A stretch of 64,000 bases of DNA from CAIUMH01 sp963758555 (lineage in GTDB: Bacteria > Actinomycetota > Acidimicrobiia > Acidimicrobiales > RAAP-2). The stretch lies in assembly GCA_963758555.1 (NCBI GenBank), contig CAVWVW010000003.1:1550001-1614000 (forward strand), read 5' to 3'. Positions within the stretch are counted from its first letter, which is position 1; each line of letters starts with the position of its first letter. The translations under genes were made by a program, and so were the position numbers. Below the pieces are notes generated by a model. That model saw only the letters and a program-made list of their open reading frames with translations. It did no database searches and had not been told where the DNA came from. Positions 54,038-63,087 of the stretch are shown here, in pieces.

Positions 54038-54490
54038 ATGGAGTTCACCGCCACCTTGGACCTGGACGGCAAGACCGCTACGGGCATCGCGGTGCCCGCC
54101 ACGGTGATCGAACAGCTCGGCGCGGGCAAGCGACCTGCGGTGCGCGTCGGCATCAACGGCCACCACTTCTCGACCACCATCGGCTCGATGAAGGGGATCT
54201 TCAAGATCCCCGTCAGCGCCGAGAACCGCTCCCTGGCGGGCATCGAAGCGGGTGACGAGATCCAGGTGACCCTGGTCGTCGCCGCGTCGCCTGTGGCGAT
54301 CGCGGTGCCCGACGATCTGGCAGGTGCGCTGGCCGCGGACCCGAAGGCGGCGGTGTTCTTCTCGACACTCACCGAAAGTCAGAAGAAGGGCTTCGTCACG
54401 CCGATCGAGCAAGCCAAGGCGCCAGAGACTCGAGCGCGCCGGGTCGAGAAGGCGATGGATGCTCTCACGGCGGGCCGAAAGCGCCCCTGA
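54038..54490 (+). CDS. DUF1905/YdeI-like domain protein
   Basis: A 150-residue protein. The N-terminal beta-barrel (MEFTATLDLDGKTATGIAVPATVIEQLG, then VRVGINGHHFSTTIGSMKG) is the DUF1905 domain. The C-terminal helices (TLTESQKKGFVTPIEQAKAPETRARRVEKAM) are the YdeI bacteriocin-protection-like motif. Members are widespread but their physiological role is unsettled. The ATG at 54038 is preferred over an upstream in-frame start. It is divergent from the ArsR/SRPBCC operon across about 100 bp. Confidence 0.82.
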   Translation: MEFTATLDLDGKTATGIAVPATVIEQLGAGKRPAVRVGINGHHFSTTIGSMKGIFKIPVSAENRSLAGIEAGDEIQVTLVVAASPVAIAVPDDLAGALAADPKAAVFFSTLTESQKKGFVTPIEQAKAPETRARRVEKAMDALTAGRKRP

Positions 54491-54623
54491 ACGGCCACCC
54501 TTCGGACGAGCCCTCGAGCCTGGAGCGCTCGGCTCTGAGGAGCCGATGGCCCTCCTGCCCTCATTGCCTATAAAGTCGATGGAGTAAGTAAGGATTCACC
54601 ATCGTCACCTCAGGAGGCGCCAG

Positions 54624-55202
54624 ATGAGCGTTCTTTCAGAAGTCCTCGCCGCCAACGATCGCTACGCAAGCTCCTTCGGGCAGAAGGGCGAGCTGGCCCT
54701 CCCGCCTGCACGGGGCTTCGCCATCCTCACCTGCATGGACGCTCGTCTCGATCCTGCCCAGTACGCAGGGCTCGCCGAAGGCGACGCCCACGTCATCCGC
54801 AACGCCGGCGGTCGAGCCAGCGACGATGCGATCCGCTCATTGGTGATCTCCTACAAGCTGCTCGGCACCAAGGAGTGGTTCGTGATCCACCACTCGAACT
54901 GCGGCATGGAGTTCTTCACCGACGACGACATGCGATCGCTGCTGGCGAGCAGCCTGGAGACGGCCTCGCTCGGTCCCGACGGCTTCACCGACGTCGGCCA
55001 GGGTCCCGGGTCCGACGAGGCGGCCTACATCGATTGGCTGACGATCGCCGACGGAGAGCAGAGCGTCGTCCAAGACGTCGCCAGGATCCGGAACCACCCA
55101 CTCGTGCCCCGTACGATTCCGATCTACGGGTTCATCTATGACGTGACGAGCGGCCGTCTGGTTGAGGTCGTCGAGGCCACCAAGGTCGGCCAAGCAGGCT
55201 AG
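54624..55202 (+). CDS. Beta-class carbonic anhydrase
   Basis: A 192-residue enzyme. The zinc ligands are Cys37 in TCMDARLD, His90 and Cys93 in HHSNCGM, with Asp39/Arg41 as the catalytic dyad. IRNAGGRASDDAIRSL is the conserved active-site strand and PIYGFIYDVTSGRLVEV the C-terminal strand. It interconverts CO2 and bicarbonate. The ATG has AGGAGG upstream. A TATAAA element at 54569-54574 may be part of its promoter, but no -35 match was found. It is a single gene. Confidence 0.92.
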   Translation: MSVLSEVLAANDRYASSFGQKGELALPPARGFAILTCMDARLDPAQYAGLAEGDAHVIRNAGGRASDDAIRSLVISYKLLGTKEWFVIHHSNCGMEFFTDDDMRSLLASSLETASLGPDGFTDVGQGPGSDEAAYIDWLTIADGEQSVVQDVARIRNHPLVPRTIPIYGFIYDVTSGRLVEVVEATKVGQAG

Positions 55203-55327
55203 ATCCCCTCCGATCCGGCGGTCACAGGGCGATTCAGAGCGGCCTTGTGTCGCCGTGGATTCCTCCCTATCGTGCCGAGTGCAGCGAACAAGCCACCGGT
55301 CTCCCCTCCCCCCTCTTGAGGCCCGAC

Positions 55328-56755
55328 ATGGACCGACACAGAACCTCTGACGCCACCACCCCGCACGTCCGTCACCCTCTCGTGGCGAGACGTCGATCGG
55401 TGCTCGCCCGACTCGGCCTCGCGGCAGGCATAGCCGCCACCGTGCTCAGCCACGGAGGATTCGCTGGAGCCGCGTCGCCCGCCGACGACCTCGACGCTCA
55501 GAAGGCGCAAGCAGCCTTCGTCCTCGGTCTGGCCCACTCGCACGTGGTGGCAACCGAGACCTCCCTCGACGCCTGGAGCTCACAGGTCCTCACCCGGCTC
55601 GCGACGATCCAGGAGCTCAAAGCAGAGCAAACAGCAATCCAGTCCAAGGCATCGGCTGCGCATCGTCAAGCGGTCGACAGCGCAGTGAATCAGTACATCT
55701 CGACACCGCTCACGCCGGCTCTGCTGCGCTACGGGCTGTCCAAGAGCTCGGTCCGGCCGCTGGTCGTCGACGAGTACACCGACATCGCCACCAAGGCCCT
55801 CGAGGCCCAGCAGGGCTGGGAAGACGCGCTGGCTGCCTCCTACAGCGCTCAGGTCAAGACGATCAACGGCCTCATCGCTCACGAGCAGCTCGACGGGCTC
55901 GTGGTGGTCAACGAGGCGGTCACCGCCGAACAGGCCTACGACGCCGCCCGCGCCCAGGCCGACACCTTGGCCACCTCGCCGTCGCCCACCGCCAACCCTC
56001 CGGCCGCCAGCACGCCCACGACCGTGGCACCGAGCACGTCGACGACTTCGACCACCACCACGACCAGCACAACGACCACCACCACGACGACCACGATCCC
56101 AGGCCAGCACACCAAACCGACGTCGCCGACCACCACGACCACCCTCCCGACCGCCGACCCCGTGGTCCCGGCGACGCCACCTGAGACGACCTTCGCCCCG
56201 GACAGCCCCGTCGTGCTGCCCACGGCCACACCCGATCTCCAGGGCCTCTCGATCGTGGGTCCCGAGATGCTCGACGCAGCGCAGATCGCCGGGTGGTACC
56301 GCTCGGTGGATCGGGTGAACATCACGGGCAAGACGCCCCTCGAGCTCGCCCAGCTCTACCTCGACGAGGGCAAGGCCGAGGGCATCAGGGGCGACGTCGC
56401 CTTCGCCCAGGCCATGATCGAGACCGCAGGGTTCTCGATCACGAGCGGCACCGACAACTTCGCCGGGATCGGGGCGTGTGACAGCTGCAAGAGGGGCTAC
56501 TCGTTCCCCTCCGTCCAGCTGGGCGTCAGAGCTCAGATCGAGCTGCTGAAGGCCTACGCCGATCCGTTCTACACCGAGGCGTCGACGGCCCGGCCTCCTG
56601 CGTACCACGGCATCGACACGCTCTCCGTGCGAGGCAAGGAGCCCACCTGGGACTCACTGAGCGGCGTGTGGTCCTCGGGCACGACCTACGGCCAAGACGT
56701 GCTCGCGCTCTACCAGTCGATGGTGAAGTTCGCCCTCGCTCACCCGAACGGCTGA
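55328..56755 (+). CDS. Secreted glucosaminidase-domain protein with coiled coil and Thr-rich linker
   Basis: A 475-residue exported protein. A signal region (RRSVLARLGLAAGIAATVLSHGGFAGA) precedes a helical coiled-coil region (about residues 60-200). A linker rich in Thr/Ser/Pro (about residues 215-290, runs of T) follows, then a C-terminal glucosaminidase-type domain. The catalytic Glu is expected in AFAQAMIETAGF. Also present are GIGACDSCKRGYSF with two Cys, and GVRAQIELLKAYADPF. Such domains cleave peptidoglycan. The linker suggests wall spanning and glycosylation. The ATG at 55328 is chosen. Confidence 0.82.
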   Translation: MDRHRTSDATTPHVRHPLVARRRSVLARLGLAAGIAATVLSHGGFAGAASPADDLDAQKAQAAFVLGLAHSHVVATETSLDAWSSQVLTRLATIQELKAEQTAIQSKASAAHRQAVDSAVNQYISTPLTPALLRYGLSKSSVRPLVVDEYTDIATKALEAQQGWEDALAASYSAQVKTINGLIAHEQLDGLVVVNEAVTAEQAYDAARAQADTLATSPSPTANPPAASTPTTVAPSTSTTSTTTTTSTTTTTTTTTIPGQHTKPTSPTTTTTLPTADPVVPATPPETTFAPDSPVVLPTATPDLQGLSIVGPEMLDAAQIAGWYRSVDRVNITGKTPLELAQLYLDEGKAEGIRGDVAFAQAMIETAGFSITSGTDNFAGIGACDSCKRGYSFPSVQLGVRAQIELLKAYADPFYTEASTARPPAYHGIDTLSVRGKEPTWDSLSGVWSSGTTYGQDVLALYQSMVKFALAHPNG

Positions 56756-56772
56756 GGTTCCCTCGCCCTCGA

Positions 56773-57204
56773 TCAGGCCCTCGTCGGGTCGAACTCGAGG
56801 ACCTGGGTGAGCCGGATGTTGTTGCCCGAGGGGTCTCGAAACGACGTGTCGATCCCGTAGGGCTGCGTCGTCGGAGGATCGTTGAAGGTGACGCCTCTGG
56901 CCGAGAGCTCGTCGTAGGAACGCTGGCAGTCGTCCGTCACGAGGAACAAGGTCCCTCCCGCACCTTTGGCGACCAGCTCGGCGAGGGCGTCGTGATCGTC
57001 AGCGTCGAGCATGGGTGGGCCCGGGACGGGCATCAGGACGAGGCCGACCTCCGGCTGGCCTACCGGGCCGACGCAGAGCCAGCGGAACTGCCACGCCTCC
57101 ATGGTCACGTCGGAGCGAACCTCCCACCCCAGGGTCTCGCAGTAGAAGGCAAGGGCCTCGTCTTGGTCGTGCACCCAGAACTGTGCGTTGGCGATCGTGA
57201 TCAT
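56773..57204 (-). CDS. VOC family (glyoxalase/dioxygenase-like) protein
   Basis: A 143-residue single VOC module pair of beta-alpha-beta repeats. ANAQFWVHDQDEALAFYCETLGWEV is the first repeat and GTLFLVTDDCQRSYDELSARGV the second. It ends in SFRDPSGNNIRLTQVLEF, where the terminal Glu metal-ligand position of the family is usually found. Likely an uncharacterised small-molecule-binding or isomerase protein. It shares a strand with the AraC gene 36 bp upstream, and the pair may be co-regulated. Confidence 0.85.
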   Translation of the reverse strand: MITIANAQFWVHDQDEALAFYCETLGWEVRSDVTMEAWQFRWLCVGPVGQPEVGLVLMPVPGPPMLDADDHDALAELVAKGAGGTLFLVTDDCQRSYDELSARGVTFNDPPTTQPYGIDTSFRDPSGNNIRLTQVLEFDPTRA

Positions 57205-57240
57205 GGACCTCTCCCCTCGGACGCGACTGCTCGGCCAAGC

Positions 57241-57717
57241 CTACGAGCGCGCCGATGAGCCTTCTTCTCGAAACGTGCGGTTCTTCGGCCGACCGTAGGC
57301 CTTGACCACGCAGAGCGGGATCGGCGCCGCGACCTCGTGGGGCTGGCAGCGCCGTCGATACGAGAGGGGCGCTTCGCCGTGGATCCGACGGAAGCTGGCG
57401 GTGAACGAGCCGACACTCGACCAACCCACCGCCAGGCAGATCTCGACCACCGAGCGGTCACTCTCTCGCAGCATCGTGGCCGCTCGCTCGAGCCGCCTGG
57501 TGAGCAGGTACTCATGGGGCGATTCGCCGAACGCCTCCTTGAAGAGCCGGCTGAAGTGGGCGCTCGAGAACCGGGACGCACGAGCCAGATCGGCGACCCG
57601 CAGGGGCTCGGCGAAGCGAGCGTCGGCCAGATCCCGCGCTCTGAGGAGCGAGCGAGCAACCGTCTCGTGACGCAGCCTTCCTCCGTGAGAGCTCACGAGC
57701 ACGAGTGTCGCACTCAT
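57241..57717 (-). CDS. AraC family transcriptional regulator (short)
   Basis: A 158-residue protein made almost entirely of the AraC DNA-binding unit. The first helix-turn-helix is PLRVADLARASRFSSAHFSRLFKEAFG, and the second is RSVVEICLAVGWSSVGSFTASFRRIHGEAP. There is no large N-terminal ligand domain, and a 40-residue tail follows. Short AraC proteins like this often control neighbouring VOC genes, such as the one at 56773. An in-frame start at 57741 is also possible. Confidence 0.88.
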   Translation of the reverse strand: MSATLVLVSSHGGRLRHETVARSLLRARDLADARFAEPLRVADLARASRFSSAHFSRLFKEAFGESPHEYLLTRRLERAATMLRESDRSVVEICLAVGWSSVGSFTASFRRIHGEAPLSYRRRCQPHEVAAPIPLCVVKAYGRPKNRTFREEGSSARS

Positions 57718-57752
57718 CAGTGTCGGCCGAGACCATCCCATAAGGTGCGGCC

Positions 57753-58589
57753 ATGAGCGAGCCCAGCACCTTCGCCTCGACGACAGCGGTCACCTCGCTC
57801 GGACCTGACCGATGGCGAGCTGAGGTGGCCCCCGGCTGGGATGTCATGGAGAACGTGAACGGGGGTCTCCTCCTCACCATCGCAGCTCGTGCGCTCCGAG
57901 AGGCCACCGGCCGTCCTGATCCCTTCTCGATCACGGGACACTTCTTGACCCCGGGCCGAGCGGGCACCTTCGAGATCGACACCGAGGTGCTCCGACAAGG
58001 CCGACGGCTCTCGACGGCTCGAGCCCTCGTCCGGAGCGCCGATCGAGACGTGCTCGCGGTGCTCGGGGCCTTCGGGGAGCACGCCCAAGCGTCCGAGGTG
58101 CTGCTCTCCGTGGGCGGCCCGCCCGAGCTGCCGGCTCCGGAGGACTGCGTCAAGGTCTCGGCGACCGAGAGCTTCCCGGCTTCCCTGGTCGAGCACGTCG
58201 ACACGCGCCTGCATCCAGCGGACGCCACCTTCCTCGAAGGCAAGCCGTCGGGCAGCACCACGCTTCGCTCCTGGCAGCGCTTGCCCAACGGTGAGGCGAT
58301 TGACACGCTGGGCCTGCTCTACCTCGTCGACGCCCACCCGCCCACGATCTTCAACGCCGACTTCCCCCACTCGTGGACGCCCACCATCGAGCTGACCGTG
58401 CACGTGCGAGGGACGCCTGCCCCTGGCTGGATCAGAAGCGTGGCGTCGACCCGCTTCGTCTCTGACGGGTTCTTAGAAGTCGACGTCGAGCTCTGGGACG
58501 AACGTGGCCTGCTCGTCGCGCAAGCGCGCCAGCTCGCTCTCGTGCCCCGCCGTCCGTCGCACCCACCAGACCCACCTCTCGAGTCCTGA
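57753..58589 (+). CDS. Acyl-CoA thioesterase family protein (double hot-dog)
   Basis: A 278-residue TesB-like protein with two hot-dog repeats. The first has WDVMENVNGGLLLTIAARALREATGRPDPFSITGHFLTPG. The second carries SWTPTIELTVHVRGTPAPGW and the late strand RFVSDGFLEVDVELWDERGLLVAQARQLALV, typical of actinobacterial acyl-CoA thioesterases. It is probably cytoplasmic and hydrolyses acyl-CoA. It is divergent from the AraC gene. The acyl specificity is unknown. Confidence 0.85.
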   Translation: MSEPSTFASTTAVTSLGPDRWRAEVAPGWDVMENVNGGLLLTIAARALREATGRPDPFSITGHFLTPGRAGTFEIDTEVLRQGRRLSTARALVRSADRDVLAVLGAFGEHAQASEVLLSVGGPPELPAPEDCVKVSATESFPASLVEHVDTRLHPADATFLEGKPSGSTTLRSWQRLPNGEAIDTLGLLYLVDAHPPTIFNADFPHSWTPTIELTVHVRGTPAPGWIRSVASTRFVSDGFLEVDVELWDERGLLVAQARQLALVPRRPSHPPDPPLES

Positions 58590-58607
58590 GCGCGAGCTCA
58601 GCCTCAT

Positions 58608-58630
58608 GACAAGGCTGATCACCCTGTCAA
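58608..58630. terminator. Hairpin after the thioesterase gene
   Basis: TGACAAGG and CCCTGTCA pair over 7 of 8 positions around a 7-nt loop, 19 bp after the thioesterase stop. There is no T-run. It could instead be an operator for the downstream membrane-protein gene. Confidence 0.4.
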
Positions 58631-58669
58631 GACGCCTAAATGCGTGACAACTCAAGTAGCATTTGGCCT

Positions 58670-59614
58670 ATGACCGCAGCTCAGCCTCCGTCCGGTTGGT
58701 ACCCAGACCCCGCCGACGCGACCTTTTCGCGCTACTGGGATGGCAGCGCATGGACCCAAGCGCGCAAGCAGACGGCAGCCGTCGCGCCGCAGAGCTCTCG
58801 AAGCAGCGCCCCGACCGGCAAGCAGCTCATGCGAGCGTCGTTCGACCTCTTCCGAGAGAACCGCCAGATGATCTGGCTTCCGATCCTGGCTGGCATCGTC
58901 TCCGCCGCCGTGTTCATGATCGTCACCGCCATCGTGGCCATCCCGCTGATCAGCGCCTTCGGCTCGACCCGCTTGGACGTCTTCTACATCTTGCCGGGAC
59001 TGATCGCGGCGAGCTTCGCCGGTGTCTTCTTCAACGTCGCACTGGTCTTTGCGGCAAATGAGCAGATCGAGGGAAGGACCATCGGCGTCTCTCAGGCCGT
59101 CGGCATGGCCTGGACTCGCAGGGTGATCATCTTCAAGTGGGCAGTCCTCGCTGGCGTCGTCGGCACGGTCCTCCAGTTCATCGAGCAGCGCTTGGGCTTC
59201 ATCGGCTGGATCGCTCGGGTAGCGGGAGGCTTGGCCTGGGCAGTGGCCACCTACATGGTCATCCCGGTCTTGGCGTTCGAAGAGGTCGGGCCGTTCGAGG
59301 CGGTGAAGGAGTCCTCTCGTCTCCTCAAGGACACCTTCGGGTCCCTCGCTCGCGGCGCGCTCCGCTTCGGTGGGCTCTTCGTCGTCTGGATGCTCGCCGC
59401 CGCCGGCGTCATCGTCGTCGGGTTCGTGACCTCAGTCGCCGTCTCGCCGTTCCTCGGCGTCCCGATCGCCGTCGCCGGCGTGATCGGGTTCTTCGTCGTG
59501 GCGATGTACATCTCTGCCGCAAGCATGTACATGCGCACGATCTTGTTCCGCTATGCCAAGGGCGAGTCGGTGCCCAACTTCGATCTCGACCTGTCCAAGA
59601 CCTTCCAGCGCTGA
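58670..59614 (+). CDS. DUF2510-containing polytopic membrane protein
   Basis: A 314-residue protein. The N-terminal DUF2510 domain (PPSGWYPDPADATFSRYWDGSAWT) is an actinobacterial single-strand-hairpin motif. It is followed by five to six helices resembling DUF6159-type membrane proteins (ENRQMIWLPILAGIVSAAVFMIV, WAVATYMVIPVLAFEEVGPFEAVKES). The function is unknown, probably membrane organisation. The ATG at 58670 is chosen because it begins MTAAQPPSGWYPDP, the usual family start. Confidence 0.88.
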   Translation: MTAAQPPSGWYPDPADATFSRYWDGSAWTQARKQTAAVAPQSSRSSAPTGKQLMRASFDLFRENRQMIWLPILAGIVSAAVFMIVTAIVAIPLISAFGSTRLDVFYILPGLIAASFAGVFFNVALVFAANEQIEGRTIGVSQAVGMAWTRRVIIFKWAVLAGVVGTVLQFIEQRLGFIGWIARVAGGLAWAVATYMVIPVLAFEEVGPFEAVKESSRLLKDTFGSLARGALRFGGLFVVWMLAAAGVIVVGFVTSVAVSPFLGVPIAVAGVIGFFVVAMYISAASMYMRTILFRYAKGESVPNFDLDLSKTFQR

Positions 59615-59661
59615 GCGGTCGGGGGCGACCCGAGACCGGATCGAGCCGACAGCCGGTGTGA

Positions 59662-59958
59662 TCAGTGCTCGAGGTGGCTCAGCACGTGGATCACCGGCGC
59701 CTCGCCGAAGTGCTCCGCCGCAGCCCCGACGGCAGCAGCCAGGTGCGGTGACGCCATGTGAGCGTCGAGGTCTGCTTGTGACCTCCAGTGCTCGACGGTG
59801 ACGAAGGTGCCGGGCTCGGCTGTCGAGACGTAGAGCTCGTAGGAGAGGCATCCCTCTTCCTCACGGCTCGATGCCCCCAGCGCCTCGAGACCCTCTTGGA
59901 CGACGGCCTCTGATCCGGCCTTGGCTTTGAGTACAGCAACAACATCAACGGTGGTCAT
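59662..59958 (-). CDS. Antibiotic biosynthesis monooxygenase (ABM) domain protein
   Basis: A 98-residue dimeric ferredoxin-like ABM protein. The segments are VVAVLKAKAGSEAVVQEGLEALGASSREEEGCLSYELYVS and GTFVTVEHWRSQADLDAHMASPHL. ABM proteins range from quinol monooxygenases to heme-degrading enzymes. No histidine/asparagine heme signature is obvious. Stand-alone gene, 24 bp downstream of the LLM gene on the same strand, likely co-transcribed. Confidence 0.85.
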   Translation of the reverse strand: MTTVDVVAVLKAKAGSEAVVQEGLEALGASSREEEGCLSYELYVSTAEPGTFVTVEHWRSQADLDAHMASPHLAAAVGAAAEHFGEAPVIHVLSHLEH

Positions 59959-59982
59959 AGAGGCACCCTATGTCGAGAGCGC

Positions 59983-61005
59983 TCAGGCTTCACGCCCAAG
60001 GGCAGGATTCGAAGTGCGCTCGGCCCAGCGATCCGCCACCAAGCTCAGTGACGCCAAACGGGCGTCAAAGGAGTGCGCTCTGGTCGAGAGCATGATCTCA
60101 TCGGCGCTCGTGCGGGCTTCGAGCTCTGTGAGCCCCTCGACGACGACATCGGGGTCACCGATCAGGTGGGTCGACATCGTCTCTTTGATGAAGGCGGTCT
60201 CGGCCTCACTGAACTGGTAGGCCGCCGCATCCTCGGGCGATGGCACCGGCCCGAGGCGTCCTGTTCTCAGCTGCAGGGTGCTCAGGGCGCTTGAGCCTGC
60301 GAGGAACTGCGCTTCCTCGTCACTGGTCGCACACAGCACCGAGACCGCCACCATGGTCTTGGGTTCGGCGTGCAACGCCGAGGGCCTGAAGTGGGTCCGG
60401 TACGTCGCCAGCGCCTCATCAAGCAACCGCGGGGCGAAGTGGTAGGCGAAGGAGTATGGCAGGCCAAGCACCCCGGCCAGCTGGGCGCTGAAGAGTGACG
60501 AACCGAGGAGCCACACCTCAGGGAGGTAGCCCCGACCCGGGTTGGCTTGCGGGTGGCTCGGCGGGCCTGCGTGCGGCATGAGGTAGCCGATGAGCTCGAC
60601 GACGTCATCGGGGAAGGTGTCGGCCAGCATCTGGGGCGAGCGGCGAAGCGCGCGCACGGTGACCTGGTCGGTCCCGGGCGCTCGCCCCAAGCCCAGATCA
60701 ATCCGGCCCGGGTGGAGCGCCTCGAGGGTGGCGAACTGCTCGGCGATCACCAGCGGCGCATGATTGGGCAGCATGACGCCGCCCGAACCAACTCGCAAGG
60801 TTGTCGTGGCTTGGGCGAGATGGGCGATCAGGACCGCCGGCGCGGAGCTGGCGACCGCTGGCATGCCATGGTGCTCCGCCACCCAGAGCCGGTGATAGCC
60901 AAGTCGCTCTACTTCAGGCGCGATGTCGACCGTCTCTCGGAGCGCCTGGGCCGGAGAGGAGCCGGCTGCCACCGTGGCCAGATCGAGGACTGAGAGGCGC
61001 GTCAC
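59983..61005 (-). CDS. LLM-class flavin-dependent oxidoreductase (MsnO8-like)
   Basis: A 340-residue bacterial luciferase-like TIM barrel. LSVLDLATVAAGSSPAQALRETVDIA, WVAEHHGMPAVASSAPAVLI, RVGSGGVMLPNHAPLVIAEQF and HPGRIDLGLGRAPGTDQ are the standard blocks. EVWLLGSSLFSAQLAG and YSFAYHFAP follow. It probably uses FMNH2 or F420. The neighbouring ABM gene suggests oxidation of a shared substrate, but this is inference. The frame is intact. Confidence 0.9.
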   Translation of the reverse strand: MTRLSVLDLATVAAGSSPAQALRETVDIAPEVERLGYHRLWVAEHHGMPAVASSAPAVLIAHLAQATTTLRVGSGGVMLPNHAPLVIAEQFATLEALHPGRIDLGLGRAPGTDQVTVRALRRSPQMLADTFPDDVVELIGYLMPHAGPPSHPQANPGRGYLPEVWLLGSSLFSAQLAGVLGLPYSFAYHFAPRLLDEALATYRTHFRPSALHAEPKTMVAVSVLCATSDEEAQFLAGSSALSTLQLRTGRLGPVPSPEDAAAYQFSEAETAFIKETMSTHLIGDPDVVVEGLTELEARTSADEIMLSTRAHSFDARLASLSLVADRWAERTSNPALGREA

Positions 61006-61054
61006 CCTTTTTGCAACACGCTCGTCACAGAAATGCTTCCACTAGGCGGCTTGC

Positions 61055-62024
61055 TCAATCGACCGCTCGAAGCGCGGGCAAGAGCTCGCGCTCGGCCCAA
61101 GAGATGAAGCTGAGCTGCTCAGACCCTCCAATCTGGACGAGCGCGATGTCAGTGAACCCAGCATCTCGATAGGCGCTGATGGCCTTGACGAACTCGTCCA
61201 CGTCACTGCCACACGGGATCGACGCCTCGACATCGCTCTCCGTCACGAACGTCGATGCGCCCGCGAACGCAGCGGTGCCTGGGAGCTCCGCGTTCACCTT
61301 CCAGCCTCCTCCGAACCAGCGAAAGAGCTTGTGTGCTCGCTCAACTGCAGCGGGACGGTTGACATCGAACGAGACTGGTATCTGGCCGACCACGCGGCTT
61401 GCCGCTTCCGCCTGCCTCGTCAAAGAGCCGGCCTAGCGCTTCGTCCGGCTCGACAGCGATCATGGCGTCCGCCATCTCGCCTGCCAGGGCACACGACTGA
61501 GGCCCGGACACGGCCACGCCGATGCGGGGGCGCTCGTCGGGCACATCCCAGAGCTTGGCTGAATCCACGTCGAAGTACTCCCCTCTGAGCGAGACGTAGC
61601 CACCATCGAACAGCTGGGAGATGATGTCGATGGCCTCGGCGAGCATGGCGTGGCGAACGTTGACCGGGGGCCATCCACCCCCAACCACGTGCTCGTTGAG
61701 GTTCTCGCCTGCTCCGAGACCGAGCGTGAAGCGACCCTCCGAGAGCAGGGCCATGGTGGCGGCCTTCTGGGCCACGATCGCCGGGTGGTATCGCTTGATA
61801 GGGCACGTGACGTAGGTCATCAGACCGATCCGCTCGGTAGCGTGAGCTGCTGCACCAAGTACCGACCAGGCGTATGGCGAGTGGCCCATCTCGTCGAGCC
61901 AGGGAAAGTAGTGATCGGAGATGACCGAGAAGTCGAACCCGGCATCCTCGGCTGCCTTCACATGGTTGACCAGATCTCGTGGTCCGGCCTGCTCGCACAT
62001 CATCGTGTAGCCAAAGTTCGTCAT
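61055..62024 (-). CDS. F420-dependent LLM-class oxidoreductase (TIGR03557-like), frameshifted
   Basis: About 322 residues. The opening FGYTMMCEQAGPRDLVNHVKAAEDAGFDFSVISDHYFPWL and MTYVTCPIKRYHPAIVAQKAATMALLSEGRFTLGLGAGENLNEHV match the F420-dependent G6PDH-like subgroup closely. A +1 shift near 61397 must be removed to reach VVGQIPVSFD, VERAHKLFRWFGGGWKVNAELPG and the C-terminal FTDIALVQIGG. It likely transfers hydride to F420 from an unknown substrate. Same strand as the MsnO8-like gene, about 50 bp upstream. Confidence 0.88.
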
Positions 62025-62141
62025 GGCGCTTCCCTGCCCAATCCGAGAGCGGTCAAACTGTCACGAGAGCCAGATTACCGAGAGCGCCTCGTGGGTATTG
62101 GCCACTGAGCCCACGGCGACCACACTGACGTTGGAGGTGGC

Positions 62142-63086
62142 ATGAACACGAACGCAGCCCGCTTGGTCGAGCACGACGCACCCCTTGAGATCGACGAGGT
62201 CACGCTTCCTGATCCGGGGGAGGGAGAGGTGCTGGTCGACCTGCTCTTCGCCGGGATCAACCCCATCGACCGCTACAACGTCCTCGGCCGAGTCAACAAG
62301 GAACGAGCGCTCCCCCGCACGCTCGGCGTGGAGGGCGTCGGCCACGTCGACGGCCAACTCGTGCTCGTCAGCGGCCACGGCGTCGGCGTCTCGCGCGATG
62401 GCGTGTGGGCCAACCGGGCCGTCGTGCCCAAGGCGGCATGCTTCGAGGTGCCCGATCACGTCGATCCCCGGCAAGCAGCCTCGGTCGGTGTGGCCGGCGT
62501 GACGGCGTGGAGGACGGTCACCGAGCTCGGGGCCGTGGGAGCCGACGACAAGGTGCTCGTCTTGGGTGCCAGCGGTGGCGTCGGCAGCATCATCGTCTCG
62601 CTCGCCAAAGGCCTCGGCGCTGAGGTCTGGGGCCAGACGAGATCGAAGGACCACGAAGAGTGGATCATCGATCTCGGTGCAGAGCGTGTGATCGCCTCCG
62701 ACGCCGAGGATCTCAAGGGATCGCTCCACGGCTTTGAGCCCACAGTGGTCTTCGATCCCTTAGGCGGGGACTACACCGGAGCCGCCATCTCCGCCCTCGG
62801 GGCCCACGGACGGCTCGTGCTCTTCGGCACCTCGGTCAGCCCCACCGGGGAGGTCCCCCTCCAAGAGCTCTACCGGAAGGGCTTGCGCATCGCCGGCTAC
62901 GGCGGCCTCGGAGAGCCCGAAGAGGCGCTCGACCAGGCAAAGGTCCAGACGCTTCACGCCCTGGCCGAGGGGCGCATGATGATCCCCCTCGACTCTGAAT
63001 TCCCCTTGGAGAAGGTCAACGACGCCTTTGAGCGGCTCAGCGACAGCGCCCGGCGAGGCAAGATCGTCTTGGACCTCGCAGCCTGA
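62142..63086 (+). CDS. Zinc-independent MDR family quinone oxidoreductase
   Basis: A 314-residue medium-chain reductase. The GroES-like N-terminus (EVTLPDPGEGEVLVDLLFAGINPIDRYN) and the nucleotide-binding VLVLGASGGVGSIIVSLAKGLGAEVWG are clear. FEPTVVFDPLGGDYTGAAI and HGRLVLFGTS follow, and the end EKVNDAFERLSDSARRGKIVLDL is standard. There are no zinc-binding cysteines, so it is a quinone oxidoreductase or alkenal reductase type. It is divergent from the F420 gene. Confidence 0.9.
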   Translation: MNTNAARLVEHDAPLEIDEVTLPDPGEGEVLVDLLFAGINPIDRYNVLGRVNKERALPRTLGVEGVGHVDGQLVLVSGHGVGVSRDGVWANRAVVPKAACFEVPDHVDPRQAASVGVAGVTAWRTVTELGAVGADDKVLVLGASGGVGSIIVSLAKGLGAEVWGQTRSKDHEEWIIDLGAERVIASDAEDLKGSLHGFEPTVVFDPLGGDYTGAAISALGAHGRLVLFGTSVSPTGEVPLQELYRKGLRIAGYGGLGEPEEALDQAKVQTLHALAEGRMMIPLDSEFPLEKVNDAFERLSDSARRGKIVLDLAA

Positions 63087-63087
63087 G

